Assembly: GCA_024235915.1 (NCBI GenBank)
Contig: JACKLO010000010.1
Coordinates: 372,001-436,000, forward strand
DNA length: 64,000 nucleotides
Source: Burkholderiaceae bacterium
Lineage (GTDB): Bacteria; Pseudomonadota; Gammaproteobacteria; Burkholderiales; Burkholderiaceae_C
Reading direction: 5' to 3'
Shown here: positions 49,451-57,581 of the stretch, one piece after another
Numbering within the stretch: the first letter of the stretch is position 1
Layout: each line of letters begins with the position of its first letter
The notes under the pieces: model-generated
What the model was told of the DNA's origin: nothing
Seen by the model: the letters and a program-made list of their open reading frames with translations, nothing else
The model's database searches: none
Made by a program: the position numbers and the translations under genes

Positions 49451-49854
49451 GGTTCATCTCCTCGTTCACGCGCGTCCAGCAGCTTCGACAGCAGCTGCAG
49501 GACCTGCTCCTTCGGGATCGCCAACTCGTGTGCCGCATCGGCAGCGCGCGCCAGCGCCGGGCGCAACTGCTCGAGGCGTTCGCGCGCAGCGCTCGGCCGA
49601 CGGTGGCCGGCGGCGATCACCATCGGCAGCCCGCGCCGGCGCTCCAGCAGACCCTCCATCTCGGCCAGGCTGTAGGCCTTGGAGACCGTCATCGGGTGCA
49701 CGGTCAGCAGCAGGGCCAGTTCGCGCACCGAGGGCAGTTCCTGCCCCGCCACCCATTGGCCCGCGGCGACGCGCCGCCGCAGCTGCTCGATCAGCTGGCG
49801 GTAGATCGGGTCCGGCGCGCCGGGGTTGACCTGGAAGCGGATGGGGGTGTCCAC
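49447..49854 (-). CDS. GntR-family regulator, YtrA subfamily
   Basis: 135 residues from GTG 49854. The winged helix (about 10-75: DPIYRQLIEQLRRRVAAGQW, LPSVRELALLLTVHPMTVSK) is followed by a short C-terminal helix pair, the YtrA type with no ligand domain. A longer start at ATG 49872 exists, but that codon overlaps the palindrome and lies next to the probable -10. GTG 49854 sits seven bases after TACACT and gives the usual N-terminus DTPIRFQVNPG. It probably represses its own operon (gntR-ATPase-permease). Confidence 0.85.
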   Translation of the reverse strand: MDTPIRFQVNPGAPDPIYRQLIEQLRRRVAAGQWVAGQELPSVRELALLLTVHPMTVSKAYSLAEMEGLLERRRGLPMVIAAGHRRPSAARERLEQLRPALARAADAAHELAIPKEQVLQLLSKLLDARERGDEP

Positions 49855-49890
49855 ATGGCGTAGTGTACGCATGCACTAGTACACTGTCCA
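49855..49890 (-). promoter_or_regulatory. gntR-ABC operon promoter with embedded operator
   Basis: Minus strand: TGGACA (49890-49885), 17 bases, TACACT (49867-49862), then seven bases to GTG 49854. The dyad AGTGTAC-N10-GTACACT (49862-49885) fills the space from the -10 to the edge of the -35, so bound repressor would exclude polymerase. It is the clearest promoter-operator in the window. Confidence 0.7.
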
Positions 49891-49929
49891 GATGCACGAC
49901 CACCTGGTGCCGGCGACCCGGCCGAAGGC

Positions 49930-51045
49930 TCAGGGCACGTCGGGGTAGTCGGTGTAGCCGGCGTCGCCACCGCCATACAGCGTGGCGCGGTCCAGCGCAG
50001 CCAGGGGCAGGCCCTCGCGCAGCCGCCGCACCAGGTCGGGGTTCGAGATGAAAGGGCGACCAAAGGCCACCAGGTCGGCGCCGTCGGCCAGCGCCGCATC
50101 GGCCAGCGCGCGGTCGTAGCCGTTGTTGACCATCCAGGCCGCGGTGCCGCCAGCGCCCCGGTAGGCTTGGCGCAGGGCCGTGTAGTCGAAGGGGCGGTCG
50201 GGCAGCTCGCGCGGGCCGCCGGTGGAACCCTCGATCACGTGCACGTAGGCCAGGCCCATCGGCGCCAGGCCACGCAGCAGGTGCTCGAACAGCGGTTGTG
50301 TGTCTTCCGTGTCAGCATCGTTGGCCGGCGTCACGGGGGAGATGCGGATGCCGGTGCGGCTGCCGCCGATGGCGGCGGCCACCGCCTGCGTCACCTCCAA
50401 AGCCAATCGCGCACGGTTGGTGATCGACCCGCCGTAGTCGTCGGCACGCTGGTTGCTGCCGGTCTTGAGGAACTGGTCGATGAGGTAGCCGTTGGCGCCG
50501 TGGATCTCCACGCCGTCGAAGCCGGCGTCGACGGCGGCCCGGGCGGCGCGCGCGTAGTCGGCCACGATGCCGGGAATCTCGGCCCGCGACAGCGCTCGCG
50601 GCGGTGAGACGTTGACGAATTCCGCCGTGCCGTCATCCTTCAGCAGCACGGTCTTGGCCTTGGCCGGGATGGCCGAGGGCGCCACCGGGTCGCGCCCGCC
50701 GGGCTGCAGTGTCGTGTGCGAGATGCGCCCCACGTGCCAGAGCTGGCAGACGATGCGGCCGCCGGCGGCGTGCACGGCGTCGGTCACCACGCGCCAGCCG
50801 GCCCGCTGCGCCGGGGTGTAGAGGCCGGGCACGTCGGCGTAGCCCTGGCCCTGCTGCGTGATGGCGGTGGCCTCGCTGATCAGCAGGCCGGCGCTGGCGC
50901 GTTGGGCGTAGTAGGTGGCCACCCGGGCGGGCGGCACGCCGCCGGGACTGCGGTTGCGCGTCAGCGGCGCCATCACGACGCGGTTGGGCAGGTCCCAGGC
51001 ACCGACGGTGCAGGGCGCGAAGAGGTCGGTCGAAGTGGACGTCAT
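49930..51045 (-). CDS. Old yellow enzyme family NADH:flavin oxidoreductase (NemA type)
   Basis: 371 residues, a single FMN-binding TIM barrel. VVMAPLTRNRS at the N-terminus, QLWHVGR, VEIHGANGYLIDQFLK with the His-x-x-Asn substrate pair, and ISPVTPAND plus AFGRPFISNPDLV (phosphate site) match N-ethylmaleimide reductase-like ene-reductases. They reduce activated alkenes, nitro compounds or quinones with NAD(P)H. No signal peptide. It is divergent from the VOC gene with 18 bp between the start codons, so the promoters overlap. Confidence 0.92.
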   Translation of the reverse strand: MTSTSTDLFAPCTVGAWDLPNRVVMAPLTRNRSPGGVPPARVATYYAQRASAGLLISEATAITQQGQGYADVPGLYTPAQRAGWRVVTDAVHAAGGRIVCQLWHVGRISHTTLQPGGRDPVAPSAIPAKAKTVLLKDDGTAEFVNVSPPRALSRAEIPGIVADYARAARAAVDAGFDGVEIHGANGYLIDQFLKTGSNQRADDYGGSITNRARLALEVTQAVAAAIGGSRTGIRISPVTPANDADTEDTQPLFEHLLRGLAPMGLAYVHVIEGSTGGPRELPDRPFDYTALRQAYRGAGGTAAWMVNNGYDRALADAALADGADLVAFGRPFISNPDLVRRLREGLPLAALDRATLYGGGDAGYTDYPDVP

Positions 51046-51050
51046 CGCGC

Positions 51051-51063
51051 TATGCTGCCAGGG
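51051..51063 (+). promoter_or_regulatory. Candidate -10 element of the VOC gene in the 18 bp divergent gap
   Basis: TATGCT, seven bases containing AGGG, then ATG 51064. The reverse complement AGCATA lies five bases before the divergent ATG 51045, so one hexamer may serve near both starts. Confidence 0.35.
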
Positions 51064-51480
51064 ATGCAGATCTCTCCTTTCCATCTGGCCTTTCCGGTGC
51101 ACGACCTGGCCGCGGCACGCAGCTTTTACGGCGGCCTGCTCGGCTGCCCGGAAGGGCGCTCCAGTGCCGAGTGGATCGACTTCGACCTCTTCGGCCACCA
51201 GATCGTCGCCCACCTGGCCCCGGCCAAGGCCGCTGACCACCACAACGAGGTGGACGGCCACGACGTGCCGGTGCCGCACTTCGGTGTCGTGCTGGACTGG
51301 GACGCCTTCCACGGCTTTGCGCAGCGCTTGAAGGACCATGGCGTGAAGTTCGTGATCGAGCCCTACATCCGCTTCGCCGGGCAGGTGGGTGAACAGGCCA
51401 CGATGTTCTTCCGCGACCCGTCGGGCAACGCGCTGGAGTTCAAGGCCTTCAAGGACCGCTCGCAGCTGTTCGCGAAGTAG
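51064..51480 (+). CDS. VOC-superfamily (glyoxalase/dioxygenase fold) protein
   Basis: 138 residues forming one pair of beta-alpha-beta-beta-beta modules. HLAFPVHDLAAARSFYGGLL opens the first with its metal-type His; PHFGVVLDWD and MFFRDPSGNALEFKAF supply further likely ligands (His, Glu). The family includes glyoxalases, fosfomycin-resistance enzymes and dioxygenases. The member with the DPSGNALEFK ending is of unassigned chemistry. Together with the divergent ene-reductase it might form a detoxification pair. Confidence 0.85.
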   Translation: MQISPFHLAFPVHDLAAARSFYGGLLGCPEGRSSAEWIDFDLFGHQIVAHLAPAKAADHHNEVDGHDVPVPHFGVVLDWDAFHGFAQRLKDHGVKFVIEPYIRFAGQVGEQATMFFRDPSGNALEFKAFKDRSQLFAK

Positions 51481-51523
51481 CCACCGGCGGGCGGAGGCGC
51501 AGGTCGGCGACACTGTCGCGACC

Positions 51524-53209
51524 ATGCGTTCGCTGAAACTGCCCAACTTGCTCGACACCCGGCTCGGCCGGCTGGTCGCGTTCTTCTTCCTCTACGTCAC
51601 CGAGGGCATCCCGCTGGGCTTTGGCGCGGTGGCCATCGCCACCCAGCTGCGGCGGCAGGACGTGGGCCCGGCGGAGATCGGCGCGTTCGTGGGCGCCTTC
51701 TACCTGCCCTGGGCCTTCAAGTGGGCCTTCGGGCCCTTCGTGGACGTCTTCGTCTCCGAACGGCTGGGCCGCCGGCGCGGCTGGATCCTGGGCACCCAGG
51801 TCGGCCTGGTCGCCACCCTGCTGGCCTGCGTGCCGCTGGACCCGGTGACGCAGCTCGGGCTGCTGAGCGTGGTGCTGCTGGTGCACAACAGCTTCGGTGC
51901 GATGCAGGACGTGGCCATCGACGCGCTGGCGGTGGAAACCCTGGCGACCGATGAGCGCGGCCTGGCCAACGGCGTGATGTTTGCCGGCGCGGCGCTGGGC
52001 ATGGCCCTGGGCGGTGCCGGCGTGCTGTTCATGATGGGCTGGATCGGCGTGCCGGGCGGCTTCCTGTTCGTGGCCGGCTGCATCACGGCGGTGACGGTGT
52101 TCATTGTGCTGCCCTTGCGCGAGGCGCCGACACCGGCCGCGGACCGGCGGGCCGCCGGCTGGGCCGCGGCCACGGCCGAGATGCGGCGCTTTGCCGTCGA
52201 CGCCTTCCGCGCCTTCCTGGGCTCGCGCGGCGCCTTCGCCGGCCTGGGCTTCGCCCTGCTGCCGGCCGGCGCGATGGCGCTGGGGCTGGCGCTGCAGTCC
52301 AACCTGGCCGTGGAACTGGGCCTGGACGACGACAGCGTGGCCTGGCTGAATCTGTGGTCGCAGGTCATCTCCGCCGGCTGCATGGTGCTGGGTGGCTGGC
52401 TGTCGGACCGCTATGGTCGGCGCCGCACGCTGGCGGTCTACATGACGTTGATGAGCCTGCCGGTGCTGTGGCTGGCCTGGCAGTTGCAGCTGAACGACTG
52501 GGTGATGCCGGTGGACACGGCCGCGCGAGCCACCCGCGTGGTGCCGCCGGTGCTGGTGACGGCGCTGTGGATCGCCACGCTGGCCTATTCCGTGGGCCAG
52601 GGCCTGATGTACGGCACCCGTTCGGCCATTTTCATGGACGTCACCAACGCCAAGGTGGCCGCCACGCAGTTCACCGCCTACATGGCGATGATGAACCTCG
52701 TCATCTCGTACTCCGCCACCTGGCAGGGCATCGCGGCCGAGGCCATCGGCTACCCGAAGACGCTGCTGATCGACGGCCTGACCGGCCTCCTGTGCCTGGC
52801 CCTGCTGCCGCTGATTCGCCCAGCCCTGGGGCCGGAGCGGGACGGCGCCGCGGCCCGGCGTGCCCGTGCGCTGGCCACGGTGCTGGCGCTGGGCTGCCTG
52901 GCGTGGCTGCCCTACCGGCTGCAGTGGTGGAGCGCGGGCGCCGCGGCGCCGATGATGGAGACGCTGTTCACGCTGGTCTTCGTGGCCTCGGCCGTGTTCC
53001 TGGGCGCTGCGGCGCTGATGCCAGATGCCACGACGGTCACGCGCCGCATCGGCGGCACGATGGCGGTGTTGCTGCTGGCCATGCACCTGCGCAAGTGGTT
53101 CCCCGCCTTCGATCCGGCCTACCTGACGGTGCCGCTGGTGGCGGCGGGCCTGCTGCTGTGGCAGGCCCGCCAGCCCTGGCACACCCTGCAGGTGGCGCCG
53201 GCCGGCTGA
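51524..53209 (+). CDS. MFS permease, AmpG/PAT-like
   Basis: 561 residues, 12 or more membrane helices. FFFLYVTEGIPLGFGAVAIA, LPWAFKWAFGPFVD and QDVAIDALAVETLATDERG are hallmarks of the AmpG/acetyl-CoA transporter (PAT) branch. It may import muropeptides or another anionic solute. A large charged loop near 200-230 splits the halves, and the C-terminus has an additional pair of helices. ATG 51524 is the first Met of the conserved region. The gene starts 43 bp after the VOC gene on the same strand. Confidence 0.82.
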   Translation: MRSLKLPNLLDTRLGRLVAFFFLYVTEGIPLGFGAVAIATQLRRQDVGPAEIGAFVGAFYLPWAFKWAFGPFVDVFVSERLGRRRGWILGTQVGLVATLLACVPLDPVTQLGLLSVVLLVHNSFGAMQDVAIDALAVETLATDERGLANGVMFAGAALGMALGGAGVLFMMGWIGVPGGFLFVAGCITAVTVFIVLPLREAPTPAADRRAAGWAAATAEMRRFAVDAFRAFLGSRGAFAGLGFALLPAGAMALGLALQSNLAVELGLDDDSVAWLNLWSQVISAGCMVLGGWLSDRYGRRRTLAVYMTLMSLPVLWLAWQLQLNDWVMPVDTAARATRVVPPVLVTALWIATLAYSVGQGLMYGTRSAIFMDVTNAKVAATQFTAYMAMMNLVISYSATWQGIAAEAIGYPKTLLIDGLTGLLCLALLPLIRPALGPERDGAAARRARALATVLALGCLAWLPYRLQWWSAGAAAPMMETLFTLVFVASAVFLGAAALMPDATTVTRRIGGTMAVLLLAMHLRKWFPAFDPAYLTVPLVAAGLLLWQARQPWHTLQVAPAG

Positions 53210-53241
53210 TCCGGCCGGCGACTGCTGGCGCCGGCTGGCAT

Positions 53242-54999
53242 TCAGCGCGCGCCGCGCGGGTCCACGCAGGACCAGCTCTCGGCGCGCTCCAAGTCGCCGC
53301 TGCCGTCGTAGCGGGCCACAGCCGGGAAGACGCACAGCGGACGCGTGCGATCCGGGGCCCAGCTGGCGGGCACCTCGCCGTTGACGCCACCGGGGTTGCC
53401 GGCGCCGCGGGCCGTCGCGACGATGCGGTCGGGCGCCTGGCCCTGTTCCACCCAGGCCACCAGCGGGGTCAGGTAGTCCGCCTGGTCAGTGGCCGGCCCG
53501 CCGGAGCAGTGGCCCATGCCCGGCACCTTGAACAGGCGCAGGAAGCTGCTGGCCTGGCCGCGGCTGGCGCGGTTGACGTTCTTCACGTAGGTCTCGCTGT
53601 CGCTCACCGAGAAGATCGGGTCGGCCACACCGTGGTAGACCAGCACCTTGGCGCCGCGGTCACGCACCGCCGAGAGGTCGCTCGGATGCTGCGGCGTCAT
53701 GAAGGACATGGCCGACTCGGTGTAGGTGGCGTCGGTGGCGTAGAGCTCGGCGAGCGTGGCGTCGATGTCCAGGCCGAGGGCAAAGGCGGCACCGTTGGTC
53801 AGCGCTTCCGGCGCCGGCGGCACCTTGAAGATCACGCCCACCGCGCCGGTGTCCAGTGCCAGCGGCGCGGTGAACTCCCAGAAGGGGATGCCGCCGCCAC
53901 CGACACCCGGGTCGTACGGGAAGCCTGCGTAGAAGCGGGTCCCGTCCGTCGTGCGTGCGCCGCCACGGAAGATCGGATCGATGGCGCGCTTCTGCGCTAT
54001 CGTCAGGCAGGTCCCGTCGCGGTTGTCGCGCGCGCAGGTGTTGACGTCGCGCATCAGGTTGAACGTGCGCTGGCAGGCGGCGGTGTCCTGCACCAGGCCG
54101 TCGGCGGCGCCGTCCAATGCATCGCAACGCGCCAACACACGGCTGGCCACCATCTGGCGCTCGGTGGCGGTGAAGGCGGTCTCCAGGCCGGGGGGCGTCA
54201 ACGGGTCGCCGGTGGCCACGGTGGCGTAGCGCTGCGCGCCCCAGATGTTGGCCAGCGCCGCCAGCGGCAGGTTGTAGCCGGGCGCGCCGGCCAGGAAGCC
54301 GTCGTACTCCGCCGCGTAGCGCGACGCGGCCACCAGCGTGTGGCGGCCGCCATTGCTGCAGCCGCCGAAGTAGGAGCGGTCCGGGCCCTTGCCGTAGGCG
54401 AGGTTGATCGCGGCCTTGGCCATCGGCGTGAGCGTGCCCACCGCCTGGTAGCCGTAGTCCAGCCGCGCCTGCGGGTCCAGGCCGAAGGCCGGGCCACCTT
54501 GGGCGTTGCTGTGGCCGGCGTCGGAACTCAGCACGGCAAAACCCTGCATCAGCGCGTGCGTCAGCGGCCCGCCACCGCTGGCCCCCACAGCCGTGGAGAC
54601 GCTGCCGTCGATGCCGCCGTTGCCCTGGTGGAAGAAGCGGCCGTTCCAGGCCAGCGGCAGGCGCATCTCGAAGCCGATGGCGTAGGTCTTGCCGTCCACC
54701 GGGCTCACGCGTTCGTTCATGCGGCCGGTGACGCGGCAGTGCGCCGGCACCGGCTGACCGGCCAGCTGGAGATCACCGGCAGCGACGCTGCTGCTGCCGG
54801 TGATGGTGGTGCCCGGCAGGTTGGTGAAGCGGCTGGCCAGGTCTTCACAAGTGCCCACCAGATCGGCCGGCGTCGCCGGGGGCAGTTGCGGGATCGGGGG
54901 CAGGCGGCCCCCAGCGAGGGCGGGCTGCGCGGCCGCGAAGAGCAGCGCGGCGGCGACCGGTGCGAACGGCATCCGCAGGCGCGGCAGAGAACGGGGCAT
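53242..54999 (-). CDS. Tannase/feruloyl esterase-family secreted hydrolase
   Basis: 585 residues with a signal peptide ending ALA (about 29). The tannase-family CS-D-HC arrangement is complete: Cys214-Ser215 in GGCSNGGRH (nucleophile Ser), Asp in YHGVADPIFSVSD, and His-Cys in PGMGHCSGG, the two Cys forming the characteristic disulfide. The family hydrolyses gallate, ferulate and related aromatic esters; MHETase also belongs to it and has a similar length, but the substrate here cannot be assigned. ATG 54999 is preceded by GGAGAC. It is divergent from a MarR gene, a common arrangement for phenolic-acid response. Confidence 0.88.
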   Translation of the reverse strand: MPRSLPRLRMPFAPVAAALLFAAAQPALAGGRLPPIPQLPPATPADLVGTCEDLASRFTNLPGTTITGSSSVAAGDLQLAGQPVPAHCRVTGRMNERVSPVDGKTYAIGFEMRLPLAWNGRFFHQGNGGIDGSVSTAVGASGGGPLTHALMQGFAVLSSDAGHSNAQGGPAFGLDPQARLDYGYQAVGTLTPMAKAAINLAYGKGPDRSYFGGCSNGGRHTLVAASRYAAEYDGFLAGAPGYNLPLAALANIWGAQRYATVATGDPLTPPGLETAFTATERQMVASRVLARCDALDGAADGLVQDTAACQRTFNLMRDVNTCARDNRDGTCLTIAQKRAIDPIFRGGARTTDGTRFYAGFPYDPGVGGGGIPFWEFTAPLALDTGAVGVIFKVPPAPEALTNGAAFALGLDIDATLAELYATDATYTESAMSFMTPQHPSDLSAVRDRGAKVLVYHGVADPIFSVSDSETYVKNVNRASRGQASSFLRLFKVPGMGHCSGGPATDQADYLTPLVAWVEQGQAPDRIVATARGAGNPGGVNGEVPASWAPDRTRPLCVFPAVARYDGSGDLERAESWSCVDPRGAR

Positions 55000-55038
55000 G
55001 GATGTCTCCTCGGAATCGTGGGAACGGCGTACACCGGG

Positions 55039-55076
55039 ATCGATGTCGATCGTTACGTTACTTATCGATCTCGATC
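55039..55076. promoter_or_regulatory. Direct-repeat region between tannase and marR
   Basis: ATCGATGTCGATC (55039-55051) and ATCGATCTCGATC (55064-55076) repeat with one mismatch at a 25 bp period, each close to a palindrome, around CGTTACGTTAC. This AT-richer part of the 137 bp divergent gap is the likely MarR operator pair. TCGATctcgATCAA at its right edge also resembles a one-mismatch FNR box. Confidence 0.5.
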
Positions 55077-55136
55077 AAGGTGAGCGGGAAATCCCGCGGT
55101 GGCTGGCCCTGAGAACCGCGGCAGACTCGCCGCCCG

Positions 55137-55631
55137 ATGCCGAACAAGCCCCGCACCGTATCCCCGCCGGATGCCGACCGCACGCCGGCGGCGCGCCTGA
55201 CCGAATCGCCGATGCACGGCATCGTCGGCTACCAGATCGCGCAGGCGGCCATCGTCACCGACCACATCTTCGACACCCAGGTGGGCCGGCCCGGCGACCT
55301 GCGCAAGGTGGAGTTCACGATCCTGGCCCTGGTGCAGGGCAACCCGGGCGTCACTGCGCGGCAGTTGGCGCGTGCTTTGGCGGTGACGCCGCCGAACATC
55401 GCCGTCTGGCTGGAGCGTCTGGCGTCCCGGGGTCATGTGGAGCGTGAGCGCAGCGCGCAGGACGCGCGCGTGCAGCACATCCGCTGCACACCGGCCGGGG
55501 CGCGGCTGGTGACCAAGGCCGTGCAGCAGGTGGTGCAGGCCGAGGCCGAGGCCCTGCACACGCTCAGTGCTGCCGAGCGTGCCATGCTGGTGGAACTGCT
55601 GCACAAGGTGGCGCTGGCGCGCCGGCGCTGA
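55137..55631 (+). CDS. MarR-family transcriptional regulator
   Basis: 164 residues. The winged helix (about 60-130) has TILALVQGNPGVTARQLARA, VTPPNIAVWLERLASRG and ERERSAQDARVQHIRCTPAG (the wing with the conserved DxR). Dimerisation helices flank it. It is divergent from the tannase/feruloyl esterase gene, so control of that gene through a phenolic ligand is the natural hypothesis. No clear Shine-Dalgarno precedes ATG 55137. Confidence 0.9.
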   Translation: MPNKPRTVSPPDADRTPAARLTESPMHGIVGYQIAQAAIVTDHIFDTQVGRPGDLRKVEFTILALVQGNPGVTARQLARALAVTPPNIAVWLERLASRGHVERERSAQDARVQHIRCTPAGARLVTKAVQQVVQAEAEALHTLSAAERAMLVELLHKVALARRR

Positions 55632-55712
55632 AGGCACGCGCCGCCCGCACCCGCAACCCCGCACGACAGCAGGCCATGGGCAGGCCTGTGGCGTGACCGG
55701 CAGTGCGCCGCT

Positions 55713-56462
55713 TCAGTGCCCGATGATCTTCGCCAGGAAGTCCTTCGTGCGGTCGCTCTGCGGGTGATCGAAGAAGTTGTGCGGGTCGTTCTGCTCGACG
55801 ATCTGGCCCTGGTCCATGAAGATCACGCGGTCGGCCACGGCCTTGGCGAAACCCATCTCGTGGGTGACGCACAGCATGGTGATGCCCTGCCCGGCGAGTT
55901 CGATCATCACGTCGAGCACTTCCTTGATCATCTCCGGGTCGAGCGCCGAGGTGGGCTCGTCGAAGAGCATGATCTTGGGCGTCAGGCACAAGGCGCGCGC
56001 GATGGCCACACGCTGCTGCTGGCCGCCGGAGAGCTGCAGCGGGTACTTCTTCGCCTGCTCGGCGATGCGCACGCGCGTGAGCTGCTGCATCGCGCGCTCC
56101 TCGGCCTCCTTCCTGGGCACGTGGCCCACCCACATCGGCGCCAGGGTCAGGTTCTCCAGCACGGTCAGGTGCGGGAACAGGTTGAACTGCTGGAACACCA
56201 TGCCAACCTGCTTGCGGATCTGCTCCACGGCCTTCACGTCGTCGGTCAGTGCGATGCCGTCCACGCTGATCTGGCCTTCCTGGTAGGCCTCCAGCGCGTT
56301 GACGCAGCGGATGAGTGTGGACTTGCCGGAGCCGGAGGGCCCGCAGATCACGATGCGTTCACCCTTGCGCACGGAGAGGTCGATGTCGCGCAGCACGTGG
56401 AAGGCATTGCCGTACCACTTGTTGACCTTGTCGAAACGGATGATGGGTTCGTCGTTGGACAT
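55713..56462 (-). CDS. aapP: Polar amino-acid ABC transporter ATPase (AapP/GlnQ type)
   Basis: 249 residues. Walker A GPSGSGKST, Q-loop VFQQFNLFPHLTVLEN, signature LSGGQQQR, Walker B IMLFDEPTSALDPEM, switch VTHEMGFAKAVADRV. The sequence ending HNFFDHPQSDRTKDFLAKI is typical of amino-acid importers. It is the last gene of an aapJ-aapQ-aapM-aapP unit, 11 bp after the permease aapM. ATG 56462 follows a short gap. Confidence 0.92.
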   Translation of the reverse strand: MSNDEPIIRFDKVNKWYGNAFHVLRDIDLSVRKGERIVICGPSGSGKSTLIRCVNALEAYQEGQISVDGIALTDDVKAVEQIRKQVGMVFQQFNLFPHLTVLENLTLAPMWVGHVPRKEAEERAMQQLTRVRIAEQAKKYPLQLSGGQQQRVAIARALCLTPKIMLFDEPTSALDPEMIKEVLDVMIELAGQGITMLCVTHEMGFAKAVADRVIFMDQGQIVEQNDPHNFFDHPQSDRTKDFLAKIIGH

Positions 56463-56473
56463 GCGGATTCCTG

Positions 56474-57577
56474 TCAGCGCACGCGGCTCACGGCCACCTG
56501 CTTCTCGACCCACAGGCTGTAGCGCGACATGGCGAAACAGAAGCAGAAGTAGATCGCGGTGATGAAGAAGTAGGCCTCGAGCTTGAACGGCCGCCAGTCG
56601 ACGTCGGAGTTCAGGGCCAGGCCCAGTGCGCCCGTCAGCTCGTACAGGCTCACGATCGTGACCAGCGAGGTGTCCTTGAAGATGCTGATGAAGTTGTTCA
56701 TCATGCTCGGCACCACCATCGCCAGCGCCTGCGGCAGCACGATCTTGCGCTGCGTCTGCCAGTAGCTCAGGCCCAGGGTGTCCGCCGCTTCCAGCTGGCC
56801 CTTGGGGATGGCCTGGAGGCCGCCGCGCACGATCTCGGCCATGTAGGCCGCGGCGAACAGCGTGATGCCCACCAGCACCCGCACCAGCACGTCGATGCTC
56901 GTGCCCTGCGGCATGAACAGCGGGAACATGAAGCTGGCCATGAACAGCACGCTGATCAAGGGCACACCGCGGATCAGCTCGATGTAGACCACGCACACGG
57001 TGCGGATGGCCGGCAGGTTGCTGCGCCGACCCAGGGCCACAAGCACGCTGAGCGGGAAGGCCAGGAAGATCGACAGCGTGGCCAGCATCACCGTCAGCGG
57101 CAGGCCACCCCAGAGGTCGGTGCGCACCGGCGCCAGGCCCAGCACTCCGCCACCCATCAGGGCAAAGAAGACCGCCAGCACGCCGACCCACAGCGCCACC
57201 AGCCAAGGCTTCCAGAACCATCGGATGCAGCTGACGACCAGCGCGCCCACCATCAGCGCGGTGGCCAGTTCCGGCCGCCACTGCTGTTCGAAGGGGTAGC
57301 GGCCGAAGACGATGACGCGCCACTTCTCGGTGACGACGCCCCAACAGGCGCCGCTGCCGCGCGCGGCCTGGCAGGCGTTGGCGTCGGCGCCGAAGACGGC
57401 CTGCACGAGGCCCCAGTGGGCGGCCTGCGGCAGCAGGTAGAGCGCCAGGCCGAGCAGCACGACCGTGGTCAGCGTGCTTTTCCAGTCGCCGAAGAGATTG
57501 CGTCGGGCCCAGGGCACCAGGCCTTCGGTGTTGACCGGGGCCGGGCGCGGGGCGATGGGGGTGAAGGTGTCGGCCAC
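56474..57577 (-). CDS. aapM: General L-amino-acid ABC permease AapM
   Basis: 367 residues. An N-terminal part with extra helices and a poorly conserved loop precedes the HisM-type permease core: FPLSVLVALGRRSN, RTVCVVYIELIRGVPLISVL, and the EAA loop EIVRGGLQAIPKGQLEAADTLGLS. The extended N-terminus of over 140 residues is a feature of the AapQ/AapM class. Partner of AapQ, whose gene ends 4 bp upstream. ATG 57577 has GGTAAG nearby. Confidence 0.9.
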   Translation of the reverse strand: MADTFTPIAPRPAPVNTEGLVPWARRNLFGDWKSTLTTVVLLGLALYLLPQAAHWGLVQAVFGADANACQAARGSGACWGVVTEKWRVIVFGRYPFEQQWRPELATALMVGALVVSCIRWFWKPWLVALWVGVLAVFFALMGGGVLGLAPVRTDLWGGLPLTVMLATLSIFLAFPLSVLVALGRRSNLPAIRTVCVVYIELIRGVPLISVLFMASFMFPLFMPQGTSIDVLVRVLVGITLFAAAYMAEIVRGGLQAIPKGQLEAADTLGLSYWQTQRKIVLPQALAMVVPSMMNNFISIFKDTSLVTIVSLYELTGALGLALNSDVDWRPFKLEAYFFITAIYFCFCFAMSRYSLWVEKQVAVSRVR

Positions 57578-57581
57578 AGGC

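Noticed and set aside
53242..54999. PET-degrading MHETase
   Set aside because: Family and length agree, but tannase-family members have many substrates and I cannot identify the MHETase-specific lid residues from sequence alone.
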